Below are positions 26,878 through 36,088 of a DNA stretch of 64,000 nt, in pieces (the stretch's first letter is position 1; every line of letters begins with the position of its first letter). The stretch is from Halogranum gelatinilyticum. Lineage in GTDB: Archaea > Halobacteriota > Halobacteria > Halobacteriales > Haloferacaceae. Location: contig NZ_FNHL01000008.1 in NCBI RefSeq assembly GCF_900103715.1, positions 38,507-102,506 of the forward strand. The letters run 5' to 3'. A program made the position numbers and the translations under genes. The notes below the pieces were generated by a model that was not told where the DNA came from, searched no databases, and saw only the letters and a list, made by a program, of their open reading frames with translations.

Positions 26878-28680
26878 ATGTCGGAAGACAGTGACAGAGA
26901 GGGATTTAGACAGTCGATCAGCCGCCGGAAGATGTTGGCCGTGGCTGGGTCGTCGGGTATCGCCGCACTCGCCGGGTGTGCTGGGGGCGACGGCGGCAGT
27001 GGCGAGACATCGAGCGATTCGACCGACACCGCAAACACCGCGACGTCCGGGTCGGGTGGACAGGTATACGACGCGACGTTCAAGAACGCGTACGACGGGA
27101 ACCCGGTCGACCTTCACTTCAACTCCTCGGCGAGCCAGAACTACAGCTGGCCCGCGGGGCGCGCAGTGTTCGCACCGTTCCTGAAATACTCGTTCAACAA
27201 AGACGAGTTCCTCTACGGCGCGCTGGACGACCTCGAAATCACGGACGAAGAGGTCACACTGACGTTCCGCGACGACCTGACGTGGAGTGACGGCGACGAG
27301 TGGACGACAGAGGACCTGGACATCCAGCTCCAGCTGGCCCAGAAGACCGGTAGTTCGCTGTTCGGCTACGTCGACGACTTCGAGATGGTCGACGACAAGA
27401 CGGCGAAGCTGATCCTCGAAGGGCCGACGAACCCGCGTATCATCCGCTTCGAGCTGACGAACTTCTTCGTCGACACGAAGGCAGAGACGCACGAGGAGTG
27501 GGTCGACAAGGGCGAAGCGGAGTTCCTCCAGTGGGCATGGGAGGACCCTGTCGCGAGTGGGATGTTCCAGTTCGAGAACAAAGACCGCCAGGCCTTCGAG
27601 TTCTCGCGTAACCCCGAGTTCTACAAGTCCGACAACGTCAACTTCGAGACTTACCTCCTCGAAAACACCGGTGGCGGGTCTGCCCAGCACCAGGCACTGA
27701 TGGCGGGGACGGATGTCGACGCGGCAACGAGTTCCTTCACGCCGCCGGAGATCGCCGAGCAGTTCCCGGACCACGTCGTCGAGGTCAACATTCCGGCGAA
27801 GTGGGGTTACGGTATCGTCTTCAACCACGACGACCCCGACTTCGGCAAGCGGAAGGTTCGGCAGGCGATCGCGCACGTCATCAACCGGCAGTCGATCGTC
27901 GACAACGCAGGACCGCGGACGAAGTTCACCGCGCCGATCCCCTGTGGGATCGCGCCGCGCGACCAGGAGTACTGGCTCGGTGACTGGTACGACGACTTCG
28001 AGACATACGGCGTCGACACCCAGAACACCGAAGAGGCGACGCAGCTGCTCGAAGAGGCCGGCTACACCAAGGTAGACGGCACGTGGCAGGACAGTGAAGG
28101 CGAGACCCTCGGCGGCAGATACTACTCGCCGGCCGGCTGGAACGACTGGACGACGATGACCCAGACGGTCGTCAGCCAGCTCAACGAGTTCGGCTTCGAC
28201 TTCACCGTCACCACGAAACCGACGAACGACTGGTTCGGCCAGTACTCCGGCGGGAACTTCAAGATGGGTTCGTTCTACTGGCTGCCCGGTGGATCGCGTT
28301 CGGCGTTCCCCTACTTCCCGCTGTACTACCAGCTGTGGGCGTCGGACATCGGTGGCGGCCACGCGTACCGCCAGTTCGCGCAGTCCGAACAGACCATCCC
28401 CGGTCCCGACGGCGAGGATATGACGCTCGACACGCCGCTGAGCACCGTCGAGGAGATCGCGAAACAGCCCGACGACGAGGGAGCACGGCCGTTCGTCCAG
28501 CAGGCAGCGTGGCACAGCCACATCGAGCTGCCGTTCCTCGGCCTGGTCTCGAAGTACGAGCAGTCGTGGACCACCAACGACGAGTGGACCGAGCCCGCAC
28601 AGGACAACACGAACCGTCGCGTCAAGTGGCCCCAGTTCTGGTGGGTCCACGAGGGCGACCTGCAGTACGACCCGAACTAG
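26878..28680 (+). CDS. ABC substrate-binding lipoprotein, family 5 (orphan paralogue)
   Basis: 600 residues, very similar along nearly the whole length to the binding protein at 11303-13105. It has the same Tat signal (ISRRKMLAVAG) and lipobox (ALAGC), then a Ser/Thr-rich linker. Long blocks are identical, for example around DLTWS-GDEWTTEDL and the segment VVEVNIPAKWGYGIVFNH. No permease or ATPase genes follow, so it probably feeds the transporter at 13.1-17.4 kb with a related ligand. An SGNH esterase is next. The start at 26878 aligns with that of the paralogue. Confidence 0.87.
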   Translation: MSEDSDREGFRQSISRRKMLAVAGSSGIAALAGCAGGDGGSGETSSDSTDTANTATSGSGGQVYDATFKNAYDGNPVDLHFNSSASQNYSWPAGRAVFAPFLKYSFNKDEFLYGALDDLEITDEEVTLTFRDDLTWSDGDEWTTEDLDIQLQLAQKTGSSLFGYVDDFEMVDDKTAKLILEGPTNPRIIRFELTNFFVDTKAETHEEWVDKGEAEFLQWAWEDPVASGMFQFENKDRQAFEFSRNPEFYKSDNVNFETYLLENTGGGSAQHQALMAGTDVDAATSSFTPPEIAEQFPDHVVEVNIPAKWGYGIVFNHDDPDFGKRKVRQAIAHVINRQSIVDNAGPRTKFTAPIPCGIAPRDQEYWLGDWYDDFETYGVDTQNTEEATQLLEEAGYTKVDGTWQDSEGETLGGRYYSPAGWNDWTTMTQTVVSQLNEFGFDFTVTTKPTNDWFGQYSGGNFKMGSFYWLPGGSRSAFPYFPLYYQLWASDIGGGHAYRQFAQSEQTIPGPDGEDMTLDTPLSTVEEIAKQPDDEGARPFVQQAAWHSHIELPFLGLVSKYEQSWTTNDEWTEPAQDNTNRRVKWPQFWWVHEGDLQYDPN

Positions 28681-28900
28681 GGTCGCAAACCGACGAACCG
28701 ACGACCGACGGTCATCGACCGTCGTGTGCGACTGTCCCATTGCAGATTTTTTGCCCCGTCCACCGACTCGCCGAACGGGAGTCGTAGCGAGTACAAGACC
28801 ACGAGAAGAGCGACGACTACGGGACGCGGCTGGCCGTCGAGCCGCCGTAAGATTCGACGGCGTCCAGTAGCGTCATGTGAGTGGACGCGAGTGTACAGAT

Positions 28901-29944
28901 ATGCACGCCGACAGCGACCCGTCCATCTCGTTGCACAACGTCGCCGAGACGGTCCCGGCCGAGTGGACCGACAGCGGCGAGCGACTGTGCCGCGTCCCCG
29001 ACACGGTCGGCGCGGGCCTGAACGACATGGCCCGCGACCGCGTCCGCCATCCGACCGACAGCGAACTGCGGTTCGTCCCGGCGGACGACGACACCGAGAT
29101 CGAGGTGACGCTCTCGGCCCCCGAGCCGACACGCGTCAGAGTCTTCTGGGGACCGTTTCAGCCGTGGGAGCCGACGGAACTCGGGCCAGAGGAGGAGACA
29201 CTCACGCTCAGTGTCCCCGAGCGCGTGGCCGACCTCGCCTCCGAGACTGAGGCCGACACCGACCTCGGCGGCCGCTTCGACCCGCGGGTCTGCCGACTCC
29301 GGTTCGAGCGGTTCACGCCGGTCGCCCTTCACGACGTCACCGGCGACTGTCGGCCGCCCGATGGCGACGAACTTCCTGACATCCGGTATCTCGCGTACGG
29401 CACGTCCATCACCGAGGGGGCGACGTCGTCGGCACCACAGACGAACTACGTCTCGGAGGTCGCCCGGGGCTGTGGCTACGACGCGCTGAACCTCGGCTGC
29501 TCGGGGTCGGCCTACTGCGAGGCTGCGATGGCCGAACACATCGCCGCTCGCGACGACTGGGACGTGGCGACGCTCGCGCTCTCGGTCAACATGGCCAACA
29601 CCGGCGGCTTCCCGGTCGAGGAGTTCGAAGCCCGCGCCGAGCGGTTCGTCGACACCGTCGCGGCCGCCCACCCGGACAAGCCCGTCGTCTGCATCACGCT
29701 GTTTCCGTACTTCGACGACCTGACCGACGCTGGCGACGCCGACCTCGCCGGGGCGTACCGCGAGACGCTCCGTGAGATCGTCCGCGGGTCGCCTCACGAC
29801 AACCTCTCGCTGGTCGAGGGGCAGGAGCTGTTGCCCGTCTCGGGGTTGGCCGCCGACCTACTGCATCCGGGCGACACAGGGATGCGCGCCATCGGTGAGA
29901 ACCTCGCGCGACGGCTCGAGGATATCGTCGACGTGTCGCGGTGA
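28901..29944 (+). CDS. SGNH/GDSL-type esterase with N-terminal beta domain
   Basis: 347 residues from MHADSDPSISLHN. An N-terminal beta-sandwich-like half (about 1-150) precedes an SGNH hydrolase half: block I YGTSITEGATSS carries the nucleophile serine (about 166-170), Gly and Asn blocks follow (LGCSGSAYC, LSVNMAN), and the catalytic Asp/His pair is in DLLHPGDTGM. No signal peptide. Enzymes with this layout include carbohydrate acetyl esterases, so deacetylation of imported xylo-oligosaccharides is a reasonable guess from its place after the second binding protein. Confidence 0.78.
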   Translation: MHADSDPSISLHNVAETVPAEWTDSGERLCRVPDTVGAGLNDMARDRVRHPTDSELRFVPADDDTEIEVTLSAPEPTRVRVFWGPFQPWEPTELGPEEETLTLSVPERVADLASETEADTDLGGRFDPRVCRLRFERFTPVALHDVTGDCRPPDGDELPDIRYLAYGTSITEGATSSAPQTNYVSEVARGCGYDALNLGCSGSAYCEAAMAEHIAARDDWDVATLALSVNMANTGGFPVEEFEARAERFVDTVAAAHPDKPVVCITLFPYFDDLTDAGDADLAGAYRETLREIVRGSPHDNLSLVEGQELLPVSGLAADLLHPGDTGMRAIGENLARRLEDIVDVSR

Positions 29945-30043
29945 CGCTGTCCCGCTATCGAGAGTGAGTACCACTCCGACTCCCGGCCGCTGTGGTCGCC
30001 GTCACCAAACACTTAACGTCGTGTCGACACCGAGTCGACAGTA

Positions 30044-31486
30044 GTGGTACGGGACACGAACCCACTCAGACTGCTCCTCGTCGGTATCGGCGCGGTGCTC
30101 GGCCGTCTCGGTCTCGTCTCGCCCGACAAGGCCCGCGAGGCGACCGACCTCGCGTGGCCGCGCATCCTGACGGGACTCGCGCGGATGTCGAACAGCGTCG
30201 TCGACGCGGCGATGGTCGGCGTCGCCGTCGGCCCGCTGGCCATCGCCGGGATGGGCTTCGCCGGGCCGTACTGGGGGATGACGTTCGCCATCGGCGGCGG
30301 GATGGCCGCGGGTACCATCGCGCTCGTCTCCCAACGGTACGGGGCGGACGCCTACGACGAACTGGAAGGCGTCGTCCGGTCGAGCGCGCTACTCGTGACG
30401 CTCGTCGCACTCCCCGTCACGGTGCTGTTCTGGACCGTCCCGACCGAACTCGTCTCGCTTCTGAGCGACGACCCCGTCGCCGTCGGCTACGGCGCCGACT
30501 ATCTCCGCGTCCTCGCACTCGCCGTCCCCTTCGCCATCGTCAACCAGATCGGCAGCCGGGTGCTCATCGGCGTCGACGACGCGTGGACGCCGATGGTCGT
30601 CCGGTCGGCCGGAGCCGCAACCAACGTCGCGCTCAACGCGGTCTTCATCTTCGTGCTCGACATGGGCGTCGTCGGCGCGGCCGCGGGGAGCGTCGTCGCG
30701 AGCGTCCTCGTCACGGTCGCGTTCGTCGTCGGTCTCGTCGCGGGACGACTGCCGTTCATCGGCGCGTTCCCGGTCACCGTCGACCCCACCGCCCGGTACG
30801 TCGACCGCGAGGTCTTCACCGACCTGCTCTCCATCGGGCTGCCGGTCGTCGGCCGAAGCTCCGTCTGGACAGTCGCGCGGTTCCCCATCCTGATCTTCGT
30901 CGGGCTTCTCGGCCCGAACGTCGTCGCCGCCTACGTCATCAGCCGCCGTATCTGGGGGCTGATGAACACGCCCGGCTGGGGGTTCGGTCTCGCCGCCAGC
31001 AGCCTCGTGGGACGGGCACTCGGCGCGGACGACGAGACGAACGCCGAGGCCTACGGTCGCGAGATCACCTACTTCACCGTCGCGACGTATCTGCTCGCGG
31101 CACTCCTCGTCGCCGCCTTCGCCCGCCCAATCGTCCTGCTCTTCGTGGGCGACCCGACCTCGGAAGCGGTGCCCGTCGCCGTCGACTTCGTCTACGCGGC
31201 CTGCGTGGCCATCGTCCCCGCGGGCGTGACCAACGGGATCGCCGGGGCACTCGACGCCACGGGCGACACCCGGTGGCCGTTCTACGGCCGCGCGCTGGGG
31301 ATGTTCGGCTTCGCCATCCCGCTGACGTATCTCGCCACCACGACCTCGCTCGGCCTGTTCGCCGTCTCGCTGTCGTTTCTCGGCGAGAGTGTCCCCTCGA
31401 TGCTCGTCAACTGGTACCGCTTCCGCTCCGGGAAGTGGAAGGCGATCAGCCGCGCGTACCGGCCGGGGACAGCCAGCGACGACTGA
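30044..31486 (+). CDS. MATE-family efflux transporter
   Basis: 480 residues from a GTG start. Twelve hydrophobic segments arranged as two repeats of six, with MATE-typical stretches VDAAMVGVAVGPLAIAGMGFA near the N-terminus and GLAASSLVGRALGADDETNAEAYGRE in the second half. It would export cationic or other organic solutes with Na+ or H+. An ACTTAACG TATA-like element lies about 30 bp before the start. No functional link to the neighbours is evident. Confidence 0.88.
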   Translation: MVRDTNPLRLLLVGIGAVLGRLGLVSPDKAREATDLAWPRILTGLARMSNSVVDAAMVGVAVGPLAIAGMGFAGPYWGMTFAIGGGMAAGTIALVSQRYGADAYDELEGVVRSSALLVTLVALPVTVLFWTVPTELVSLLSDDPVAVGYGADYLRVLALAVPFAIVNQIGSRVLIGVDDAWTPMVVRSAGAATNVALNAVFIFVLDMGVVGAAAGSVVASVLVTVAFVVGLVAGRLPFIGAFPVTVDPTARYVDREVFTDLLSIGLPVVGRSSVWTVARFPILIFVGLLGPNVVAAYVISRRIWGLMNTPGWGFGLAASSLVGRALGADDETNAEAYGREITYFTVATYLLAALLVAAFARPIVLLFVGDPTSEAVPVAVDFVYAACVAIVPAGVTNGIAGALDATGDTRWPFYGRALGMFGFAIPLTYLATTTSLGLFAVSLSFLGESVPSMLVNWYRFRSGKWKAISRAYRPGTASDD

Positions 31487-31564
31487 GTCGACCGTCGGTT
31501 CCGGTGCCGCTCCACCGAAATCACCGCCCCACCGCTTTCGGCAACGCCTGTCCGTTCACCGACG

Positions 31565-31571
31565 CTTTATA
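31565..31571 (+). promoter_or_regulatory. TATA box of the isomerase gene
   Basis: CTTTATA is centred 27 bp before the ATG at 31595. Confidence 0.5.
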
Positions 31572-31594
31572 CGGCTGAGCCGTGAACGCCGAGT

Positions 31595-32326
31595 ATGACA
31601 TCGATCGGCTTTCAGCTCTACAGTCTGCACGGCGTCGACGACCCGCTTCCCGACGTCATCGAACGCGTCGGCGAGGCCGGGTTCGAGGGCGTCGAACTCG
31701 CTGGGCTGGACGGTCACAGACCGGAGGAGGTCGCCGAGGCCCTGACGGCCGCGGACCTCGACGTCGCTGGCGCGCACGTCGGTCTCGACGAGATCGAGGA
31801 CGACCCCGAGACCGTCGCCGAAACCTACCGGACGCTCGGCTGTGACGACGTCGTCGTCCCGTGGCTCGACCCCGAGCACTTCGCCTCGACCGAGTCGGTC
31901 GAGGCGGCGGCCGAGCGGCTGGACGCCGCCGCCGCGGCCCTCGACGACCACGGACTCGCCCTCCACTACCACAACCACGACCAGGAGTTCACCGACCTCG
32001 ACGGCGAGCCCGCGCTGGCGACGCTCGTGGCTGCGACCGAGAACGTCGGCTTCGAACTCGACCTCGGCTGGGTCGGCGCGGCCGGATACGACCCCCTCGC
32101 CGTGCTCGACGACTACGCGGACCGCGTGCGCATCGTCCACCTCAAGGACTACGACGCCGAGACGGGCGACGTGGTCGAGGTCGGCGGCGGCGACCTGGAC
32201 ATCGCTGCGGCGGTCGACGCCGTCCGCGACCACGGCTGTGACTGGCTGGTCTACGAGGCCGAGGAGCGTCCCGACTCCTACGGCACGCTGGACCACGCTG
32301 CCGACGTCGTCGAGACGTACTGGTAA
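31595..32326 (+). CDS. Sugar phosphate isomerase/epimerase, TIM-barrel
   Basis: 243 residues of the xylose-isomerase-like TIM-barrel family (AP endonuclease 2 superfamily). Marks are FQLYSLHGVDD at the start, GFEGVELAGLDGH, ALHYHNHDQEF, the metal region GFELDLGWVGAAG and RIVHLKDYD. Members act as ketose epimerases or dehydratases. It is followed by a Gfo/Idh/MocA dehydrogenase, a frequent pairing in catabolism of unusual sugars or inositols. Substrate unknown. Confidence 0.8.
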   Translation: MTSIGFQLYSLHGVDDPLPDVIERVGEAGFEGVELAGLDGHRPEEVAEALTAADLDVAGAHVGLDEIEDDPETVAETYRTLGCDDVVVPWLDPEHFASTESVEAAAERLDAAAAALDDHGLALHYHNHDQEFTDLDGEPALATLVAATENVGFELDLGWVGAAGYDPLAVLDDYADRVRIVHLKDYDAETGDVVEVGGGDLDIAAAVDAVRDHGCDWLVYEAEERPDSYGTLDHAADVVETYW

Positions 32327-32424
32327 CGGCGGCGGAGTCACCACGGTTCACTCGTCCTCGTGCCGCGGCGCGCTCGCCGAGGCGAAACCACTATGCCACG
32401 GCACGACACACTGACAGGAGACGG

Positions 32425-33528
32425 ATGAGCACCTACACAGTCGCAGTCATCGGTACCGGACCGGACCCGTCGAACCCGAGTCTCAACGGGTTCGCGATGG
32501 GCTACAGACACGCGGAAGCGTACGCCACCGACGACCGGGCGGAACTCGTCGGCGCGGCCGACATCGTCCCGGAGAACGCCGCCGCCTTCGCCGAGGAGTT
32601 CGACCTCTCGGAGGAGGCGACGTTCACCGACTACGAGGAACTCCTCACGGCACTCGAACCCGACGTCGTGAGCGTCTGTGTCCCGCCCGCGATCCACCGC
32701 CGGGTCGTCGTCGACTGCGCCCGCAGCGGCGTCGTCAGCGCGATCCATTGCGAGAAGCCGATGGCCGACACGTTCTCCGACGCCCGGACGATGGTCCAGG
32801 AGTGTTGGCGACACGACGTTCAGTTGACCTTCAACCGACAGCGACGGTTCGGCAAGCCGTTCACCGAGGCGAAGCGGCTGCTCGACGAGGGGGAAATCGG
32901 CGACCTCCAGCGCGTGGAGATCACGTGGGGGGACTTCTACGATACCGGTGCCCACACCGTCGACCTCGCGGGGATGTTCAACGACGAGCGGCCCGCCGAG
33001 TGGGTCATCGCCCAGCTCGACTACCGTGAGGAGGACGTCCGGTTCGGGACCCACCAGGAGAACCAGATGTGGGCGCAGTGGCGCTACGACAACGGCGTCT
33101 ACGGCGTCTCCTCGACCGGCGCGGGGTCGGACATCCACGACGCCGGACTGCTGCTCCGAGGCACTGAGGGCGTCATCCGCATCGACGTCGACGACGGCCC
33201 GATGCTCGAACTGGAGCGCGGCGGTGAGCGCGAGGCTATCGACGTCGGCAACGAGACGATGCACCACAGCGGCGAGGAGGAGGGACGGTTCGGGTCGCAC
33301 TTCCAGGACCGCGCCGTCGCGGAGGTTCTCGACGCGCTCGACGAGGAGCGCGAACCCGTGCTGAGCGGCAAGCGCGGACTCAACACCGCGGAAATCCTGT
33401 TCGCGGGCTACGAGTCGGTCCGCTCGCGCGGCCGCGTCGACCTCCCGCTGGACCTCGACGACAACCCGCTCGAAGCGATGGTGGAGTCGGGAGCCCTCAC
33501 GCCCGAGCCTGCAGAGGACGAAGAGTAA
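32425..33528 (+). CDS. Gfo/Idh/MocA-family oxidoreductase
   Basis: 367 residues. Rossmann motif VAVIGTGPDPSNP (about 5-17), then YEELLTALEPDVVSVCVPPAIH and the catalytic lysine in IHCEKPMADT. The C-terminal domain has the usual beta-sheet dimer region. A GGAG Shine-Dalgarno lies 8 bp before the ATG, so it is probably co-transcribed with the isomerase 98 bp upstream. It differs clearly from the xylose dehydrogenase at 17.9 kb. Substrate unknown. Confidence 0.82.
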   Translation: MSTYTVAVIGTGPDPSNPSLNGFAMGYRHAEAYATDDRAELVGAADIVPENAAAFAEEFDLSEEATFTDYEELLTALEPDVVSVCVPPAIHRRVVVDCARSGVVSAIHCEKPMADTFSDARTMVQECWRHDVQLTFNRQRRFGKPFTEAKRLLDEGEIGDLQRVEITWGDFYDTGAHTVDLAGMFNDERPAEWVIAQLDYREEDVRFGTHQENQMWAQWRYDNGVYGVSSTGAGSDIHDAGLLLRGTEGVIRIDVDDGPMLELERGGEREAIDVGNETMHHSGEEEGRFGSHFQDRAVAEVLDALDEEREPVLSGKRGLNTAEILFAGYESVRSRGRVDLPLDLDDNPLEAMVESGALTPEPAEDEE

Positions 33529-33944
33529 CCTCTCTCGGACCCCTCGATACGACCAGTAGAGAGCGTTAGACCGTAGAGAAGAAAAGTGGTCGGATTTTTT
33601 GGTGGCGGATGACCGACGAGGGAATGGACCGTAGGCCGAGCCGTGTCGTGGTCGTTCAGCTGTTTCGTCGTCCGACAGCCAGCCGAATCCCGGCCGTTCA
33701 TTGAACCTCATCAGGAACCGAAAAGTCGCCACAGCAGCCGGGAGCGTACCGGCAGCCACCGAACTCTGTCGGTCGGCGTTATCACACTCCGTCGGCCGAC
33801 GCTATCGCACGCCGTCGAAGGCGGTTCGGCCACGGGCAGTCGACCCGCTCGTGTCCGGAACGGACACTCCTTGGTAGTAGTAGTACAATTACTTGTAGAC
33901 GAAGTAGTCGAAAAGCGTCGACAGTATCGGGCAATCGAAGCAAG
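33529..33944. other. Gene-free gap of about 415 bp
   Basis: Convergent gap. A short AT-rich stretch (GTAGTAGTAGTACAATTACTTG near 33875-33896) and three loosely repeated GTCGGCGTTATCACAC / GTCGGCCGACGCTATCGCAC segments near 33770-33810 are visible. I see no gene or stable RNA. Confidence 0.4.
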
Positions 33945-34865
33945 TCATGGCGTCAGGATGCCGAGCAACTGCACGACACCGAACAGCGTCGCGGCGGCGG
34001 CGACCGTCGTCGCGAGCACACCCGCGGACGCGAGTTCGCCGTCGCCGCCGAGTTCGCTCGAATAGATGTACGTCGAGACGGCGGTCGGCATCGCGAGCAT
34101 GAGGACGCCCGCACGGAGCGTCGTCGGCGACGCGGTGAGTCCAGTGAACACCACCACCGCCACGAGCGGCATGACGAGGAGTTTCACTGCCGCGATAGCA
34201 CCGACCGTCGGCGGGTCGACGAGACCGTTCTCAGCCGTGATCGACGCCCCGACGGCCGGGAGTGCAATCGGAAGCGCGAGGGCACCGAGGACGTCGAGCG
34301 ACCCCCGAACCACGCCGGGGAGATCGACGCCGACGGCACCACCGGCGAGACCGAGTGCGAGCGCGATGAGCACCGGATTGCGGGCGAGACCGCTCAGTTC
34401 GTCGAAGACGTCCGCGTCCGCGCTGGTGATTCGCGTCAATAGCAGCACCGTCAGCGACACCTGGAGGATGGAGGCGATACCAAGGACGACGCTGGCCTTC
34501 CCGGCGGTGACACCGCCGAAGGTGGCCGCGACGAAGGGAACGCCGAGAAAGCCCAGGTTGGAGTGGTAGGACTGGACGACGGCGACGCCGCGTCGCGCCG
34601 GTGTCGCGTGGTTACGGTGGACCAGCCAGCCGATGCAGGCACCGGCCAGGAGGACGACGGTGACGCCGACGAAGAGCCGCCAGACGAGGACGTCCGAGAG
34701 CGACCGGGTGACCGTCGACGAGAAGACGAGTGCGGGAAGCGCGACGTAGAAGGCGACCGCCGTGAGCCGGTCGCGACGGTGCTCGTTCAACACCCCGACC
34801 GCACGGAGTCCGGCACCGACAGCCAGCAGAGCCAGCATATAGGCGAGTTGTGACGCGACGCTCAT
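33945..34865 (-). CDS. AEC-family transporter (auxin efflux carrier type)
   Basis: 306 residues from MSVASQLAYMLALLAVGAGL, with about ten hydrophobic segments in two halves. Family marks are PALVFSSTV near the N-terminus, VQSYHSNLGFLGVPF in the middle and AMPTAVSTYIYSSELGG near the end. Such carriers move malonate, malate or other organic acids. A longer frame upstream to 35093 runs antisense-style through the adjacent gene and is rejected. The following minus-strand gene upstream is a TatD-like hydrolase. Confidence 0.85.
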   Translation of the reverse strand: MSVASQLAYMLALLAVGAGLRAVGVLNEHRRDRLTAVAFYVALPALVFSSTVTRSLSDVLVWRLFVGVTVVLLAGACIGWLVHRNHATPARRGVAVVQSYHSNLGFLGVPFVAATFGGVTAGKASVVLGIASILQVSLTVLLLTRITSADADVFDELSGLARNPVLIALALGLAGGAVGVDLPGVVRGSLDVLGALALPIALPAVGASITAENGLVDPPTVGAIAAVKLLVMPLVAVVVFTGLTASPTTLRAGVLMLAMPTAVSTYIYSSELGGDGELASAGVLATTVAAAATLFGVVQLLGILTP

Positions 34866-34947
34866 ACCCGAACTGCACGGGGGACACTGATGGTGGTTTC
34901 GACTCGGGCAGCAGCCGCCGTTCGGGACGGCAGTCACTCGGAACCGG

Positions 34948-35961
34948 TCACTCGGTGGCGTCACCGAGACCGAGGACCCGCTTTGGGTTCTCGAAGACGA
35001 CCTGGCGGATGTCGTCCTCGTCGATGCCCAGCCGGTAGAGGTCGAAGATCGCGCGTTTGACCGAGAAGACGTCCGTGCGGAGGATGTTCGCACAGTCGGT
35101 GTCCATCATGACGCGGTCGGGACCGTACTCCTGAATCGCCTTGGCGACGTCTGCCGCGTCGACGCCGTTGAGCCACGGATAGCTGACCGTGAAGCTCGCG
35201 TAGCAGTCGGTCTCACCGAGTAGGTAGTCGATGTTGTTGGGGTCGGCGTGGGAGGCGACGATGCGGTCCTCGGGCAGCCCGGCGTCGGCCGCGGCCTCGA
35301 TGTCGATCTTCACCGCGTCGAGCGCGGGATTCTTCCCCGTCAACACCGGCTCCTGGCCGAGCGAGACGTTGCTCTCGAAGCCGGGGAGACCGAACTCGGG
35401 GCGGTAGTCCGGGGCGTCGTCGACACCGACGTTCGGCGTGTGGAGGATGACCGGCAGCCCGTGGGTGTCCGCGAGTTCCATCTGCGCTTGGACGACGGCG
35501 CGCTGTTCGTCGAGGTCCCAAGCTTCGGCATGTTGGGCGGGCGTCACACCCGTCTCGCCGATGGCGACGACGTCGTCGAGCCGACAGTATTCGTCCATTG
35601 CGTCGAGCAGCTCGTCGGGGTCCGTGATACGGACGCCAGTGTGGATGCCGAGCGCGAGGTTGGTGCGGAAGAAGTGGTTGCGCTCGATGGCGCGCTTCCG
35701 GTTGAGGACGTCGTCCCACAGATAGCGGACGTCGTCGGCCTCGACGGGCTTGTACGGCGTCCAGTGGTAGCCCGACGCGACCATCACCATCTCCCGACAG
35801 CCGGAGAGCGCGTATCGTTCGCGGTCCTCGAAGGAGAGCGTGTGGGCGTGGTTGTGGGGGTCGATCCACGGCAGGTTCAACAGCGACGTCGGCGGGTCGA
35901 ACGACTCGGCGTCGAGGTAGGCTTCGTCCGTGGGGCGTCGCGTCGGATACTCCGAAGACAT
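34948..35961 (-). CDS. TatD-like metal-dependent hydrolase
   Basis: 337 residues from MSSEYPTRRPTDEAYLD. Amidohydrolase/TatD marks in order: metal motif IDPHNHAHTL (about 32-41), VAIGETGVTP (about 134-143), LPVILHTPN, IVASHADPNN and the final aspartate in RVMMDTDCAN. The order HxH, Glu, His, His, Asp is complete, so it should be active. Haloarchaeal relatives are annotated as TatD-family hydrolases, but the real substrate may be a small metabolite, not DNA. Confidence 0.8.
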   Translation of the reverse strand: MSSEYPTRRPTDEAYLDAESFDPPTSLLNLPWIDPHNHAHTLSFEDRERYALSGCREMVMVASGYHWTPYKPVEADDVRYLWDDVLNRKRAIERNHFFRTNLALGIHTGVRITDPDELLDAMDEYCRLDDVVAIGETGVTPAQHAEAWDLDEQRAVVQAQMELADTHGLPVILHTPNVGVDDAPDYRPEFGLPGFESNVSLGQEPVLTGKNPALDAVKIDIEAAADAGLPEDRIVASHADPNNIDYLLGETDCYASFTVSYPWLNGVDAADVAKAIQEYGPDRVMMDTDCANILRTDVFSVKRAIFDLYRLGIDEDDIRQVVFENPKRVLGLGDATE

Positions 35962-36088
35962 ACGTGGGATACTGACCGCGACGGCTTGAATCGTTGGGCA
36001 AAGCGGAAAACCGGTCGGCGAGCGACCCCCGTGTCGAACGAGGTCCACTCCGACGGCGAGTGATCCTCGACTTACCTGGACGGGGGAC

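Noticed and set aside
29992..31578. 528-codon plus-strand frame over the MATE gene
   Set aside because: Arginine-rich out-of-frame translation of the membrane protein; no membrane segments of its own.
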